NCBI RefSeq assembly: GCF_000622145.1
Contig: NZ_JHWH01000020.1
Location: 28,797 to 92,796 of the forward strand
Source of the DNA: Paracoccus yeei ATCC BAA-599
Lineage (GTDB): Bacteria; Pseudomonadota; Alphaproteobacteria; Rhodobacterales; Rhodobacteraceae
Length of the DNA stretch: 64,000 nt
Direction: 5' to 3'
The translations under genes and the position numbers were made by a program. This document shows, piece after piece, positions 26,057 through 34,539 of this stretch. Numbering within the stretch: the stretch's first letter is position 1; the number at the start of each line of letters is the position of its first letter. The notes under the pieces are model-generated. The model was not told the origin of the DNA. It worked only from the letters and a program-made list of their open reading frames with translations, and ran no database searches.

Positions 26057-26563
26057 ATGAGCTATCGACGCTTCGCGGCCATGATCGCGACATCCACCAT
26101 CGTCATGTTCGGCCTGATGTATCTGAACACCTACGCGTGGGACCACATCCATTACAGCCAGACCCAGACCTGGATGGCCGTCGTGATGGGCGCGGTGATG
26201 GCGATCATCATGCTGTCCTTCATGTGGGGCATGTACAAGAACAGGGGACTGAACATCGCGATCATCGCGGCCTCGGTCGTCGCCTTCGCCGGAGCCCTCT
26301 GGCTGGTGCGCAGCCAGGAGACCGTCGACGACATCAGCTACATGAAAGCGATGATCCCCCACCACTCGATCGCCATCATGACCAGCGAGCGGGCCCATAT
26401 ACGCGACCCCCGCGTCCGCGCGCTCGCCGACCGGATCATCGAGGCCCAGGTCCGCGAGATCGGCGAGATGAAGGCGCTGATCGCCGACCTGGAACGCAAT
26501 CCGCCCCCCGCCGATGCGGCCGACCTGCCGCCCAACGCGAAAACCGAACCTGCCGCGCCGTAA
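26057..26563 (+). CDS. DUF305 membrane-anchored protein
   Basis: 168 residues; ATG at 26057 preceded by GGGGAAAGG. Three membrane helices (about 7-25, 38-57 and 65-85) lead to a periplasmic DUF305 domain with the hallmark MKAMIPHHSIAIMTSERA (about 97-114) and a later IIEAQVREIGEMK helix. The HH pair and methionines suggest metal (copper) contact, as in the ferritin-like DUF305 fold; this activity is inferred. The C-terminus is a proline/alanine-rich tail. It is followed 9 bp later by a DUF421 gene, likely co-transcribed. Confidence 0.85.
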   Translation: MSYRRFAAMIATSTIVMFGLMYLNTYAWDHIHYSQTQTWMAVVMGAVMAIIMLSFMWGMYKNRGLNIAIIAASVVAFAGALWLVRSQETVDDISYMKAMIPHHSIAIMTSERAHIRDPRVRALADRIIEAQVREIGEMKALIADLERNPPPADAADLPPNAKTEPAAP

Positions 26564-26572
26564 GGAGGCCCC

Positions 26573-27061
26573 ATGAACTGGACCCAGATGCTTTTTCAGG
26601 ACTGGAGCGGGATCGCGCGCACGGTCGCGGTCGGGCTTCTGGCCTATGTCACGCTTGTCCTTTTCCTGCGCATTTCGGGAAAGCGCACGCTTGCCAAGCT
26701 GAACGCCTTCGACCTGGTCGTGACCGTCGCCCTGGGTTCGACGCTGTCGGCGATTCTCTTGCAGGAATCCATCGCGCTGGCGGAGGGGGCGACCGCGCTG
26801 GCGCTTCTGATCGCGATGCAGTTCGTCGTGACATTCATTTCCGTCCGGTCGGAACGCTTCGCCAAGATCGTCCGGTCCGAGCCGGCGCTTCTGGTTCGCG
26901 ACGGGGCTTTTTGCCGCGCAGCCATGAAGCGGGAACGCATCACCGAGGACGAGGCGCTGAGCGCGGTCCGCGCTGCCGGGGGCAGGGGGGTAGAGGATGT
27001 GGCCAGCCTGATCCTGGAAAGCGACGGGACGCTGAGCACCGTGCTGCGGGACGGCCGATAA
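26573..27061 (+). CDS. DUF421 (YetF-like) membrane protein
   Basis: 162 residues. Three N-terminal helices with the family signature LRISGKRTLAKLNAFDLVV and VALGSTLSAIL, then a soluble C-terminal domain (ALLVRDGAFCRAAMKRERIT, EDEALSAVRAAG, VASLILESDGTLSTV) characteristic of DUF421. Bacillus YetF-type proteins are linked to spore or stress traits; biochemical role unknown. GGAGG stands a few bases upstream of the ATG, and the gene is coupled to the DUF305 gene. It is one of several stress-type genes in this stretch. Confidence 0.87.
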   Translation: MNWTQMLFQDWSGIARTVAVGLLAYVTLVLFLRISGKRTLAKLNAFDLVVTVALGSTLSAILLQESIALAEGATALALLIAMQFVVTFISVRSERFAKIVRSEPALLVRDGAFCRAAMKRERITEDEALSAVRAAGGRGVEDVASLILESDGTLSTVLRDGR

Positions 27062-27103
27062 GCGTGCCGGTCCGTCGATGCTGCGCCCCCGGCCAAGGCC
27101 CTC

Positions 27104-28153
27104 TCACCCTTCGCCGCGCAGTTCCCGCGCCAGCGTCGCCATCAGTTCGGCCGCGGGCATGGCGCGCGCAAGCGGCGCGCCCTGTCCCGCCCACTGGGCG
27201 CCAAAGCCCGTCTCGCCCCGGGCACGCGCCGCGGCGTGCAAGGCCTTGCCGGCGTCGTAGGTGGCGGGATAGCCGGGCGTCGGCAGGCCGCCGAGCCTTT
27301 CGGCCAGGGCCGTGAAGCGGGTGGGCAGCGACCGCGCGGGTCGGCCCGAGACGATGGCGGTGAAAAGCGTGTGCGCGGCCCCCGGCCCCATCAGGGCGGC
27401 GCGATAGGCCTCGTCCGCGCTTGATTCCGGGCAGGGCACGAAGGCGGTCCCAAGCTGGGCCGCGACGGCGCCCAGGTCCAGCGCGGCACGGATGCCGGCC
27501 CCGTCCATGATGCCGCCCGCGGCGATGACCGGAAGCCGGCTGCCGCGCACAAGAAGGCGCGTCAGGGCCAGGGTGCCCAGGCCGTCGTCGGGCGCGTCCG
27601 GGTCGAAGATGCCCCGATGCCCCCCGGCCTCGATGCCCTGGGCCACGATCCCGTCAAGCCCGGCGGCCTCGATGGCGCGCGCCTCCTCGGGGCTGGTGGC
27701 GGTGGCAACAAGCAGGATGCCCGCGCCCTGCAGGGCGGCAATGGCCGCGGCCGAGGGCAGGCCGAAATGAAAGCTCACGACGGGCGGGCGCAGTTCGAGA
27801 AGCAGCGCCAGCATGTCGGGATCGTCGGCGAAGCTGCGATAGATCGGCCGCAGGCGGCTGGGCGGCGCGGCCCCGAATTCCGCGAACAGGGGCGCAAGCG
27901 CCGCGATCCAGGCAGCCTCTGCCTTTGCGTCGGGAACAGGCGTCGCATGGACGAATACGTTGACATTGAAGGGCCGGTCCGTGCGCCCGCGCAAGTCCTC
28001 GATCTGCGCCCGCGCGCCGGCCGCGTCGGTCGCGCCCACCCCCAGAGAGCCGAGCCCGCCCGCATTCGACACCGCCGCCGCAAGCCGGGGCGTCGAGACC
28101 CCTGCCATGGGCGCCTGGATGATCGGCAGCGACACGCCCAGGGCTTCAAGCAT
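27104..28153 (-). CDS. Nitronate monooxygenase-like FMN protein
   Basis: 349 residues from ATG at 28153. TIM-barrel NMO/2-nitropropane dioxygenase family: PIIQAPMAGVSTPRLAAAVS at the N-terminus, NVNVFVH, phosphate-binding GIEAGGHRG (catalytic His in AGGHRG) and the FMN motif PVIAAGGIMDG, followed by GTAFVPCPESSA. Such FMN enzymes oxidise propionate-3-nitronate or nitroalkanes, or act as NAD(P)H:quinone reductases. It is alone on its strand, convergent with the DUF421 gene 42 bp away. The physiological substrate is unknown. Confidence 0.88.
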   Translation of the reverse strand: MLEALGVSLPIIQAPMAGVSTPRLAAAVSNAGGLGSLGVGATDAAGARAQIEDLRGRTDRPFNVNVFVHATPVPDAKAEAAWIAALAPLFAEFGAAPPSRLRPIYRSFADDPDMLALLLELRPPVVSFHFGLPSAAAIAALQGAGILLVATATSPEEARAIEAAGLDGIVAQGIEAGGHRGIFDPDAPDDGLGTLALTRLLVRGSRLPVIAAGGIMDGAGIRAALDLGAVAAQLGTAFVPCPESSADEAYRAALMGPGAAHTLFTAIVSGRPARSLPTRFTALAERLGGLPTPGYPATYDAGKALHAAARARGETGFGAQWAGQGAPLARAMPAAELMATLARELRGEG

Positions 28154-28456
28154 GATGGTCTTCCTTGACAGGGGGTGGCATGGCCGTCCGGGCCACGCGA
28201 TGGATGGGCAGTCCGTGAGAGAATGCCCCCTGTCGCGCCGGATAGCCATATCTCGTGTCGACCCTCGTCCGCGCGGCGCCCAGATCGCGGGGGGGGCGCG
28301 GAGCATCGCTTTCCGGGCGAGAAGGCCGCGCGTGTCGCAGCCATGGAAGATCGCAATCCTTTGTCGCCCGGATCCAGGTCGGTCCTTGGTTCCCGAAGCC
28401 ATCCTCGCGCCGGCTTGGGACAGATGGGATGCGCCGGTCTCCGACGGCTTCGTCCC
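28154..28456. other. Intergenic stretch upstream of the NMO-like gene
   Basis: 303 bp with no frame showing a recognisable protein on either strand. It should contain the promoter of the NMO-like gene on the minus strand and the 3' end of the M42 peptidase transcript. No clear promoter or terminator was recognised. Confidence 0.4.
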
Positions 28457-29524
28457 TTACATCGGGGTGAAATCCGTATCCGGGCGCAGGCGTCGGCAAT
28501 ATTCGCAGACAAGATCGATGGTGGCCTGGATATCGGCGAGCGATACCACCTCGGATGGGGTGTGCATATAGCGCAGCGGCACCGAGATCACACCCGTGGC
28601 GACGCCGCCCTGCAGCTCTTGCACGACCCGGGCGTCGGTCGGGCTGGTGCCGCCGGTCGCCTGCTGCTGCCAGGCGATCCCCTTGTCCCGCGCGGCCGAG
28701 ATCAGAAGGTCCAGCACCACCGGGTTGGTGTTGGCCCCCTGCGAGATGCCCGGTCCCTTGCCCAGATCGAGTTGCCCCTGATCCTGGGGCCGCGCACGCG
28801 GATAATCCGTGGCCACGCCCATGTCGATCGCAAGGGCCGTGCGCGGCGCAAGGTTGAAGCCCGCCGTCTTGGCGCCGCGAGAGCCGATCTCCTCCTGCAC
28901 CGTGCCCAGGATGTACAGCCCGACGTCGGGATGCACGCCGCCCTCCTCGGCCAGGCGGCGCACCACCTCGGCGCCGATCAGCAGCCCCACCTTGTTGTCG
29001 AAGGCCCGTCCCACGGCCAGGCCGCCGCGCAGCAGGGCGAAGCCGGCGTCGATCGTCACCGGGCTGCCGACATGGACGACCTTTTCGGCCTCTGCGCGCG
29101 AGGATGCGCCGATGTCGATCCACAGATCCTTCAGCGACGGCGTCTGGCTGACATCGGATGCCTCGAAGGTCTGGATCGCCTTGCGCCCGATCACCCCCGG
29201 CACGCGTTCATGTCCATGAACCCAGACGCGCTGTTCGATCTCGGTCGCGACGTCGGTGCCGCCGATGGTGCTGAAGAACAGGAAGCCGTCCTGGTCGATG
29301 TGATGGACGATGAAGCCCACTTCGTCCATGTGGCCCGCATACATGAAGCGCATCGGGGCGTCGGGATGGATGACGGCGCTGACATTGCCCAGGATATCGG
29401 TCGTGACCTTGTCCGCGAAGGGCTGGACGTAATCGCGATAAAGCCGGGCGACCGGCTGCTCGAAACCGCTGGGCGAGGGGGCCGCGACGATGGCTTTCAG
29501 GAAATCAAGGGCCGGATCATGCAT
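28457..29524 (-). CDS. M42-family metallo-aminopeptidase
   Basis: 355 residues from ATG at 29524, chosen for AGGAG 9 bp upstream over a TTG at 29554. M42 features are in order: AGHMDEVGF (metal His65, Asp67), AFDNKVG (bridging Asp), QEEIGSRGA (catalytic and metal Glu), AIDMGVATD and a final HTPSEVV (metal His). These cobalt/zinc enzymes form large tetrahedral assemblies that trim peptides; FrvX and YsdC are relatives, and some were once annotated as endoglucanases. The gene stands alone, 125 bp from the flavoprotein gene upstream. Confidence 0.9.
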   Translation of the reverse strand: MHDPALDFLKAIVAAPSPSGFEQPVARLYRDYVQPFADKVTTDILGNVSAVIHPDAPMRFMYAGHMDEVGFIVHHIDQDGFLFFSTIGGTDVATEIEQRVWVHGHERVPGVIGRKAIQTFEASDVSQTPSLKDLWIDIGASSRAEAEKVVHVGSPVTIDAGFALLRGGLAVGRAFDNKVGLLIGAEVVRRLAEEGGVHPDVGLYILGTVQEEIGSRGAKTAGFNLAPRTALAIDMGVATDYPRARPQDQGQLDLGKGPGISQGANTNPVVLDLLISAARDKGIAWQQQATGGTSPTDARVVQELQGGVATGVISVPLRYMHTPSEVVSLADIQATIDLVCEYCRRLRPDTDFTPM

Positions 29525-29648
29525 GGCATGGAACTCCTGTAGGGTCTGTCCCAACCGCCCTGCACGGGCAATGTTCCGAAAAGGAAACCGTCTGGCCGGC
29601 GGGCGCGGGGCGGACCAAGGCGCCGGCCCACCCCCGCCGGGATCGGGC

Positions 29649-30584
29649 CTAGAGACTGTCGGCCACGCAGCGTCCTTCGGCCAGCCGAAGACGATTGTGG
29701 ATCCGCGTGGCGGCGATCTCGCCCTGCGCCATGGCGACGGCGATCTGGTTTAGGCCGGTGACGACGTCCCCGGCCGCAAAGACCCCTTCCGCAGAGGTCT
29801 CCTGATGCGCGTCGGTCAGGATGCGACCGTCGGCCGCCAGCTTGGCGCCCAGCGTACGGGCAAGGGTGTTTTGCGGATCGCTGCCCAGGCCGGAATAGAC
29901 CGCCGCGAACCGGCGCTGCCCGCCTTCCAGCCGGACATCGACCCGGTCGCCGCCGAAGTCCCAGCCCGCGGCCTTCTCCGTGACGATCCTGACCCCGGCG
30001 CGGTCCAGCTTGGACCGGACGCCGGCCGAAACCTGAAGGTCTTGTCCAAGCGTCAGCACCGTGATGTCGGACGTGTAATGGCGAAGAAACAGGGCCTCGC
30101 CGGCGGCGCAGTCCCCGTCCCCGATGACCGCGACGGGCTTGCCGGTCAGCTCGTAGGCGTCGCAGACCGGGCATTGCCGGACAAGACCCTCGCGGATATG
30201 GCACAGGGCATCGCGGATCGGCGGAAGGCGGTCACGCGATCCCGTGGCCAGGATGACATGATCCGCGACCAGCGTCCTGCCGGCCTGCACGGCCAATCTG
30301 CCGTCCTGCAACCGGGCGATATCCATCGCCTGGTCCGGCAGGCAGGTCACGCCATAGTTGCGCAGCTGTTGCCGCATCCTGTCCAGCAGCTCGCGCCCGC
30401 CAATGCCATCGGGATATCCCGGATGATTGTGCGAGCGCGGGATCAGCCCGGCACGGCTTTCCCCGCCGTCGAGCAGGATGACCCGGCGCCGGAAACGCGC
30501 CAGATAGATGGCGGCCGTCAGGCCGGCGGGGCCGCCGCCGACGACGATACAGTCGATGTCCCCCTTGCGTCGCGGATCGTCCAT
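29649..30584 (-). CDS. Thioredoxin-reductase-like FAD/NAD(P) oxidoreductase
   Basis: 311 residues. FAD motif at the N-terminus ([20 protein letters not shown]), redox pair CPVC at 138-141, NAD(P) motif [17 protein letters not shown], and C-terminal [22 protein letters not shown]. This is the low-molecular-weight thioredoxin reductase architecture, but several residues differ from TrxB proper (CPVCD rather than CATCD), as in the group that includes bacterial ferredoxin-NADP- or gliotoxin-type reductases. It lies 32 bp from the YciF-like gene on the same strand and may supply reducing power during stress. Confidence 0.85.
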   Translation of the reverse strand: MDDPRRKGDIDCIVVGGGPAGLTAAIYLARFRRRVILLDGGESRAGLIPRSHNHPGYPDGIGGRELLDRMRQQLRNYGVTCLPDQAMDIARLQDGRLAVQAGRTLVADHVILATGSRDRLPPIRDALCHIREGLVRQCPVCDAYELTGKPVAVIGDGDCAAGEALFLRHYTSDITVLTLGQDLQVSAGVRSKLDRAGVRIVTEKAAGWDFGGDRVDVRLEGGQRRFAAVYSGLGSDPQNTLARTLGAKLAADGRILTDAHQETSAEGVFAAGDVVTGLNQIAVAMAQGEIAATRIHNRLRLAEGRCVADSL

Positions 30585-30616
30585 CCGATACGTCCCTCAA
30601 GCGCCGACCCGCGGCC

Positions 30617-31126
30617 TCAGACGTCGGCGCGCTGGTCGCTGGCGGACAGCCGGATGAACTGGCGCACCACGTCGGGCAGGCCGGCCTCGATATCGGCCGC
30701 CATCGCGCGTTCCTCATCCAGGTTCTGTTGCAGCAGGGGAATCGCGGATTGGCCGCCGCCCTGTTCGGCCATCGTGATCAGGCTGGTATAGGCGGCGATT
30801 TCGAAATGCTCGAACGCATAGTTGGCAAGCGAGTTCTTGAGGATCTCGTCGCTGGCCAGGCTGTGGGTGACGGCCGCCATGGAGCCGCCAAGCGACAGCA
30901 TCGTGTCCTTCAGGCCCGACGCGGATGTGCCCAATCCGTCCAGGATCTCGTCGATCCGCCGGATCTGGCCCTCGGTTTCGCGGATATGGCGGTCCAGAAG
31001 CGCGGAAACCTCGGGATAGTGTTCCAGCCGGTTCAACTGCGGCTGCATGATGGACAGGGCCTGTTTCTCCATGGCATGGGCATTGCGAAGACCGTCAAGA
31101 AAAATGTCATGTGCGGAGGTGGTCAC
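30617..31126 (-). CDS. YciE/YciF-like ferritin-fold stress protein (DUF892)
   Basis: 169 residues from GTG at 31126, supported by AAAGGAG 7 bp upstream; no ATG lies nearby in frame. The family pattern is clear: DIFLDGLRNAHAMEKQALS at the N-terminus, HIRETEGQIRRIDEIL in the second helix and AYTSLITMAEQ later. The four-helix bundle has acidic and histidine ligands for a di-iron site (E22, E50-52 region, FEHFEIAAY). YciF-like proteins rise in osmotic and desiccation stress. The flavoprotein gene follows 32 bp later. Confidence 0.87.
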   Translation of the reverse strand: MTTSAHDIFLDGLRNAHAMEKQALSIMQPQLNRLEHYPEVSALLDRHIRETEGQIRRIDEILDGLGTSASGLKDTMLSLGGSMAAVTHSLASDEILKNSLANYAFEHFEIAAYTSLITMAEQGGGQSAIPLLQQNLDEERAMAADIEAGLPDVVRQFIRLSASDQRADV

Positions 31127-31474
31127 TGTTCGTCTCCTTTGTGGATCGGTTGCGACACGACCGGAAGCGGGCCGCGAGTGGAAGGAACCGGGCCGGGCGG
31201 CATCTGTTCCGAGTGATCGGGAAAATAGCGGTCGATCCATCGCGCCGGACGCGCAGGTCGGGCACCCGTCGGCGTGGCCTTGCCCGTCTCGGCTGGCCCG
31301 GTCCCGGCGCATGACCGTCCCCGGCGCCGGGGCAGGCGCCGAGAAAGAAGCGCCGCCCCATCCCGCGGTGGCGCAAGTCATGAAGGCGCCCGCCCGGTGG
31401 ATTGGGGCCCGGCCGCACGACGCGCGCCCCCGGCCAGGGTGTCGGACGCCGGAGGGACGGGCCGAAACCGGCCT
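31127..31474. other. Intergenic stretch with no recognised gene
   Basis: 348 bp upstream of the YciF-like gene. Frames crossing it show no family motif. A small inverted repeat (GGCGCC, 6 bases, GGCGCC) occurs near 31323-31340. It lies downstream of the truncated thiamine-diphosphate enzyme and may be part of the same deleted region. Confidence 0.4.
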
Positions 31475-31981
31475 TCAGATCGGTTGGAAGCCGAGCGCCG
31501 CGCGGAAGCGGTTCTTGACATAGCTGCCGTCGCGCGGCGGCAGGACGCGCGGCGCTTCCGCCGCGGCGATCTTGATCACCGCCAGTTTGACGCCGTCGCG
31601 TGTCGCAAGCTGCCGTTGCAGGTCCGTCACGCCATCCAGGTCGGTGATGCGTGCCGTCCAGGAAAAGCCGCAGGCGGCGGCCACGCGATCGAACTCGAGA
31701 CCTCGGCCGGCGTGGCTGACCTGCATCCCCGTCTCGCCGAAATGGCCGTTGTCGAGGATGGCGACAGTCAGGTTCGGCGGGTTCTGCACCGCCACCGTCG
31801 CCAGCGCGCCGAAACCCATCAGCGCCTCGCCGTCGCCCGTCACCACCAGGACGGATCGGTCGGGCTGCGCCCTGGCAAGCCCCAGTCCGGTCATCACGGC
31901 CGAACCCATCGCCGCCCACAGGGAGTAATTGTTGTCGTGGTCGCCTGCCGCCATCACGTCATAGGCCGCCGATCCCAGGCC
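31475..31981 (-). pseudogene. Thiamine-diphosphate enzyme (sulfo-/phosphonopyruvate decarboxylase beta-like), 5' end missing
   Basis: About 168 residues reading LGSAAYDVMAAGDHDNNYS, LWAAMGSAVMTGLGLA and the ThDP motif GDGEALMGFGALATVAV followed about 20 residues later by DNGHFGET. This is the cofactor-binding domain of the ComE/AepY class. Homology starts abruptly near 31981; upstream codons (CFTQRCAD) are unlike the family and the frame meets a stop inside the tRNA gene at 32042. Some 20-30 N-terminal residues and the normal start are gone. A GTG/ATG pair at 31954-31957 might still start a shorter product. No alpha subunit is nearby. Confidence 0.75.
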
Positions 31982-32032
31982 ATCGGCACATCGCTGTGTG
32001 AAACAAGGCCCGCCGTGCGACAGGCCGTTTCT

Positions 32033-32116
32033 TGGTAGGGGTTATCGGACTCGAACCGATACTCCGTTAGGAAGCAGATTTTGAGTCTGCCGCGTCTACC
32101 ATTCCGCCAAACCCCC
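32033..32116 (-). tRNA. tRNA-Leu (anticodon CAA)
   Basis: 84 nt including an encoded CCA. The cloverleaf is complete: acceptor GGGGGTT/AACCCCT (first pair G-U), TG linker, D arm GCG...CGC, anticodon stem GCAGA/TCTGC with loop CTCAAAA, long class II variable arm, and T arm ATCGG-TTCGAGT-CCGAT. Anticodon CAA reads UUG. Immediately 3' of it lies a truncated gene, a usual pattern at tRNA integration sites. Confidence 0.95.
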
Positions 32117-32184
32117 AAGCGCGCCCCTGCGGGCCCGTCGCATCTCGCCTAAGACCCAGGGCGGGAATTTGCAAGAGCCCGCGC

Positions 32185-33135
32185 TCAGGCCCGGCCCAGC
32201 TTCTTCAGTCGCGCTTCGCGCAAGGCGGCGAAATCGTCGCCCGCGTGATAGGACGACCGCGTCAGCGGCGTCGCGGACACCATCAGGAAGCCCTTGCCAT
32301 AGGCGGCCTTTTCATAGCTGGCGAATTCTTCCGGGGTGACGAAGCTTGCCACCCGGTGGTGCTTGGGCGTCGGCTGCAGGTACTGGCCGATGGTGATGAA
32401 ATCCACGTCCGCCGCGCGCATGTCGTCCATCACCTGCAGGACCGACTGCCGGTCCTCGCCCAGGCCGACCATGATGCCCGACTTGGTGAACATCGCCGGG
32501 TCGAGCTCCTTGACCTTTTGCAGCAGCCGCAGCGAATGGAAATAGCGCGCGCCGGGCCGCACCTCGGGGTAAAGCCCCGGCACGGTTTCCAGGTTGTGGT
32601 TGAAGACGTCGGGCCGCGCCTCGACCACGGTTTCCAGCGCGCCGGGCTTCGACTTCAGGAAGTCGGGCGTCAGCACCTCGATCGTCGAGGACGGAGAGCG
32701 GTGGCGGATCGCGCGGATGGTCTGGGCGAAATGCTCGGCCCCGCCATCGTCCAGGTCGTCGCGGTCGACCGAGGTGATCACGACATGCTTCAGCCCCAGC
32801 TTGTGCACCGCATGGGCCACGCGGCCCGGTTCGAACACGTCCAGCGCGTTGGGCTTGCCGGTCGCCACGTTGCAGAAGGTGCAGCCGCGGGTGCAGATCT
32901 CGCCCATGATCATCATGGTGGCGTGGCCCTGGCTCCAGCATTCGCCGACGTTGGGGCAGCCGGCTTCCTCGCAGACCGTGGACAGGCGGTTTTCGCGCAG
33001 CAGGTCGCGGGTCTGCTTGTAGCCTTCCGAAGTGGGCGCCTTGACGCGGATCCAGGACGGTTTCTTTGGCTGTTCCTGATCGGGCCGGTGGGCCTTTTCG
33101 GGATGGCGTTGCTCTGGCATCCGAAGATCGCGCAA
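32185..33135 (-). CDS. lipA: Lipoyl synthase
   Basis: 316 residues. The start is the TTG at 33135, supported by AAAGGAC 8 bp upstream and the family-typical start MRDL...[13 protein letters not shown]; the ATG at 33120 has no ribosome site. Radical-SAM enzyme that adds two sulfurs to octanoyl groups on carrier proteins. Auxiliary cluster cysteines C55, C60, C66 ([12 protein letters not shown]) and the SAM-cluster CTRGCTFC (C81, C85, C88) are all present, with the C-terminal [10 protein letters not shown] serine that ligates the auxiliary cluster. Length and order are normal. Single gene, 68 bp from tRNA-Leu. Confidence 0.95.
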   Translation of the reverse strand: MRDLRMPEQRHPEKAHRPDQEQPKKPSWIRVKAPTSEGYKQTRDLLRENRLSTVCEEAGCPNVGECWSQGHATMMIMGEICTRGCTFCNVATGKPNALDVFEPGRVAHAVHKLGLKHVVITSVDRDDLDDGGAEHFAQTIRAIRHRSPSSTIEVLTPDFLKSKPGALETVVEARPDVFNHNLETVPGLYPEVRPGARYFHSLRLLQKVKELDPAMFTKSGIMVGLGEDRQSVLQVMDDMRAADVDFITIGQYLQPTPKHHRVASFVTPEEFASYEKAAYGKGFLMVSATPLTRSSYHAGDDFAALREARLKKLGRA

Positions 33136-33287
33136 GGTCTAGTCCTTTCGGTCGCGGCTGGAGCGAAAGATAACCCTTCGGCCGGCCGAAGGCAACGCCG
33201 GCGTGGCGGGCCGAAAGGGGGCCGCGGATTTCGTCGCCCGGCAGGAAACGCCTTGGCCCTGCCGGGGGATTTTGCGTGGGGCGGGCG

Positions 33288-34481
33288 CTAGCCCGCCTCG
33301 GCCGCCGCAACCCGGGCCTGGCCCTGCAGCCGCATCGCGATGGCAAAGCCGGCGATGCCGCCTGCCAGCTTGCCCAGCAGCAGCGGCAGGATGATCGTCG
33401 GCTGGAAATTGGCCGAGAACGCCAGGTGATCGCCGAACATGAAGGCGCCGCAGACTGCAAAGGAAATCACCAGGACCTTGTCGCGCGGCGGCATGTCCTT
33501 GACCAGCCGGAACATGGCCAGCACGTTCGCCGCCGCCGCAAGCAGCCCGGCCGTGCCCGCCGAGGAAAGGCCCAGCCGCGCCCCGACCCATTGCATGGGC
33601 CGTTGCAAAAAGCGGTTCATCAGCCAGCCCATCGGAAAAGCGCCGCACAGCATGATGCCGATATAGCCCGCGATCTCGAGCGCGCGGAACTGGTCCTCGG
33701 CATCGGCGATGATCGGGGCGAAGCCCCAGTGGCCGAAGACGCGGGTGAAGAAGCCGGTGAAATACTCGACGATCGAGAACACCAGGACCAGCGTGATCGC
33801 GGCATACATCACCCGGCCGAAGCCCAGGAACAGCCGGATCATCGCCTTGGGAAACAGCTTCAGGCAGGTCGCCAGCACCAGGCAAAAGACGATCAGGGGC
33901 GCGATGTTGCGCATGACCTGCAAGGTGTTCATCGCCAGCGCATGGGTGGCCTCGCCGGTGGCGGCGATCTCGGGGCGGACGGCGATGCCCATGACCCCCA
34001 GCGCCAGGCAGGACACCAGGACGCCGACGGGAATGGCCAGCACGCCGCACATGATGCCGACGGCCATGTATTGGTGGTCGTCCTTGTCCAGCATGGCAAG
34101 GCCCACGGGGATCGTGAAGATGATCGTCGCCCCGGCCATGAAGCCGGTGACCGAGGCCATGATCCAGCCCTCCTGGCTTTGTGCCAGCGCCCTGGCCAGC
34201 TGGTAGCCGCCCATGTCCACCGCGATGATCGAGGTCGCGGCCATGGCCGGATCGGCGCCGACCGCATGGAACAGCGGCCCCGCCACCGCGTCGACGAAGG
34301 CCGACAGATAGGGGATCGAGGCCATGATCCCCGCCACCGGGATGAAGATATAACCGATGGCATGCAGCCCGGCGCTGAACTCGCGCCCCAGCGGGCTGTC
34401 GCTGTCGACGATCGAGGCGATGGCCCCGATCACCGCGCAGATCATGATGATGTAGATGACGAATGTCCCGATCTGGGCCAT
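33288..34481 (-). CDS. eutH: EutH-family ethanolamine transporter
   Basis: 397 residues, about eleven membrane helices. EutH landmarks include GTFVIYIIMICAVIGAIAS, IFIPVAGIMASIPYLS, AVDMGGYQLARALA and VCGAFMFGDHLAFSA near the C-terminus. EutH imports or facilitates entry of ethanolamine. No ethanolamine ammonia-lyase or microcompartment genes are in the window; instead the gene sits behind an aldonolactone-oxidase-like flavoenzyme and an SDR (same strand, 58 and 27 bp gaps). So the carried compound may be another small alcohol or amino-alcohol. Confidence 0.9.
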   Translation of the reverse strand: MAQIGTFVIYIIMICAVIGAIASIVDSDSPLGREFSAGLHAIGYIFIPVAGIMASIPYLSAFVDAVAGPLFHAVGADPAMAATSIIAVDMGGYQLARALAQSQEGWIMASVTGFMAGATIIFTIPVGLAMLDKDDHQYMAVGIMCGVLAIPVGVLVSCLALGVMGIAVRPEIAATGEATHALAMNTLQVMRNIAPLIVFCLVLATCLKLFPKAMIRLFLGFGRVMYAAITLVLVFSIVEYFTGFFTRVFGHWGFAPIIADAEDQFRALEIAGYIGIMLCGAFPMGWLMNRFLQRPMQWVGARLGLSSAGTAGLLAAAANVLAMFRLVKDMPPRDKVLVISFAVCGAFMFGDHLAFSANFQPTIILPLLLGKLAGGIAGFAIAMRLQGQARVAAAEAG

Positions 34482-34539
34482 GATGTGTCCTCCCTTATGG
34501 TTGAGGGGCGGGCCTCCCGTCCCGCCCGCGCCGGCGCCG

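Noticed and set aside
32033..32116. tRNA end as a proven island attachment site
   Set aside because: No second copy of the tRNA 3' end and no integrase were found in the window, so only a possibility is reported.
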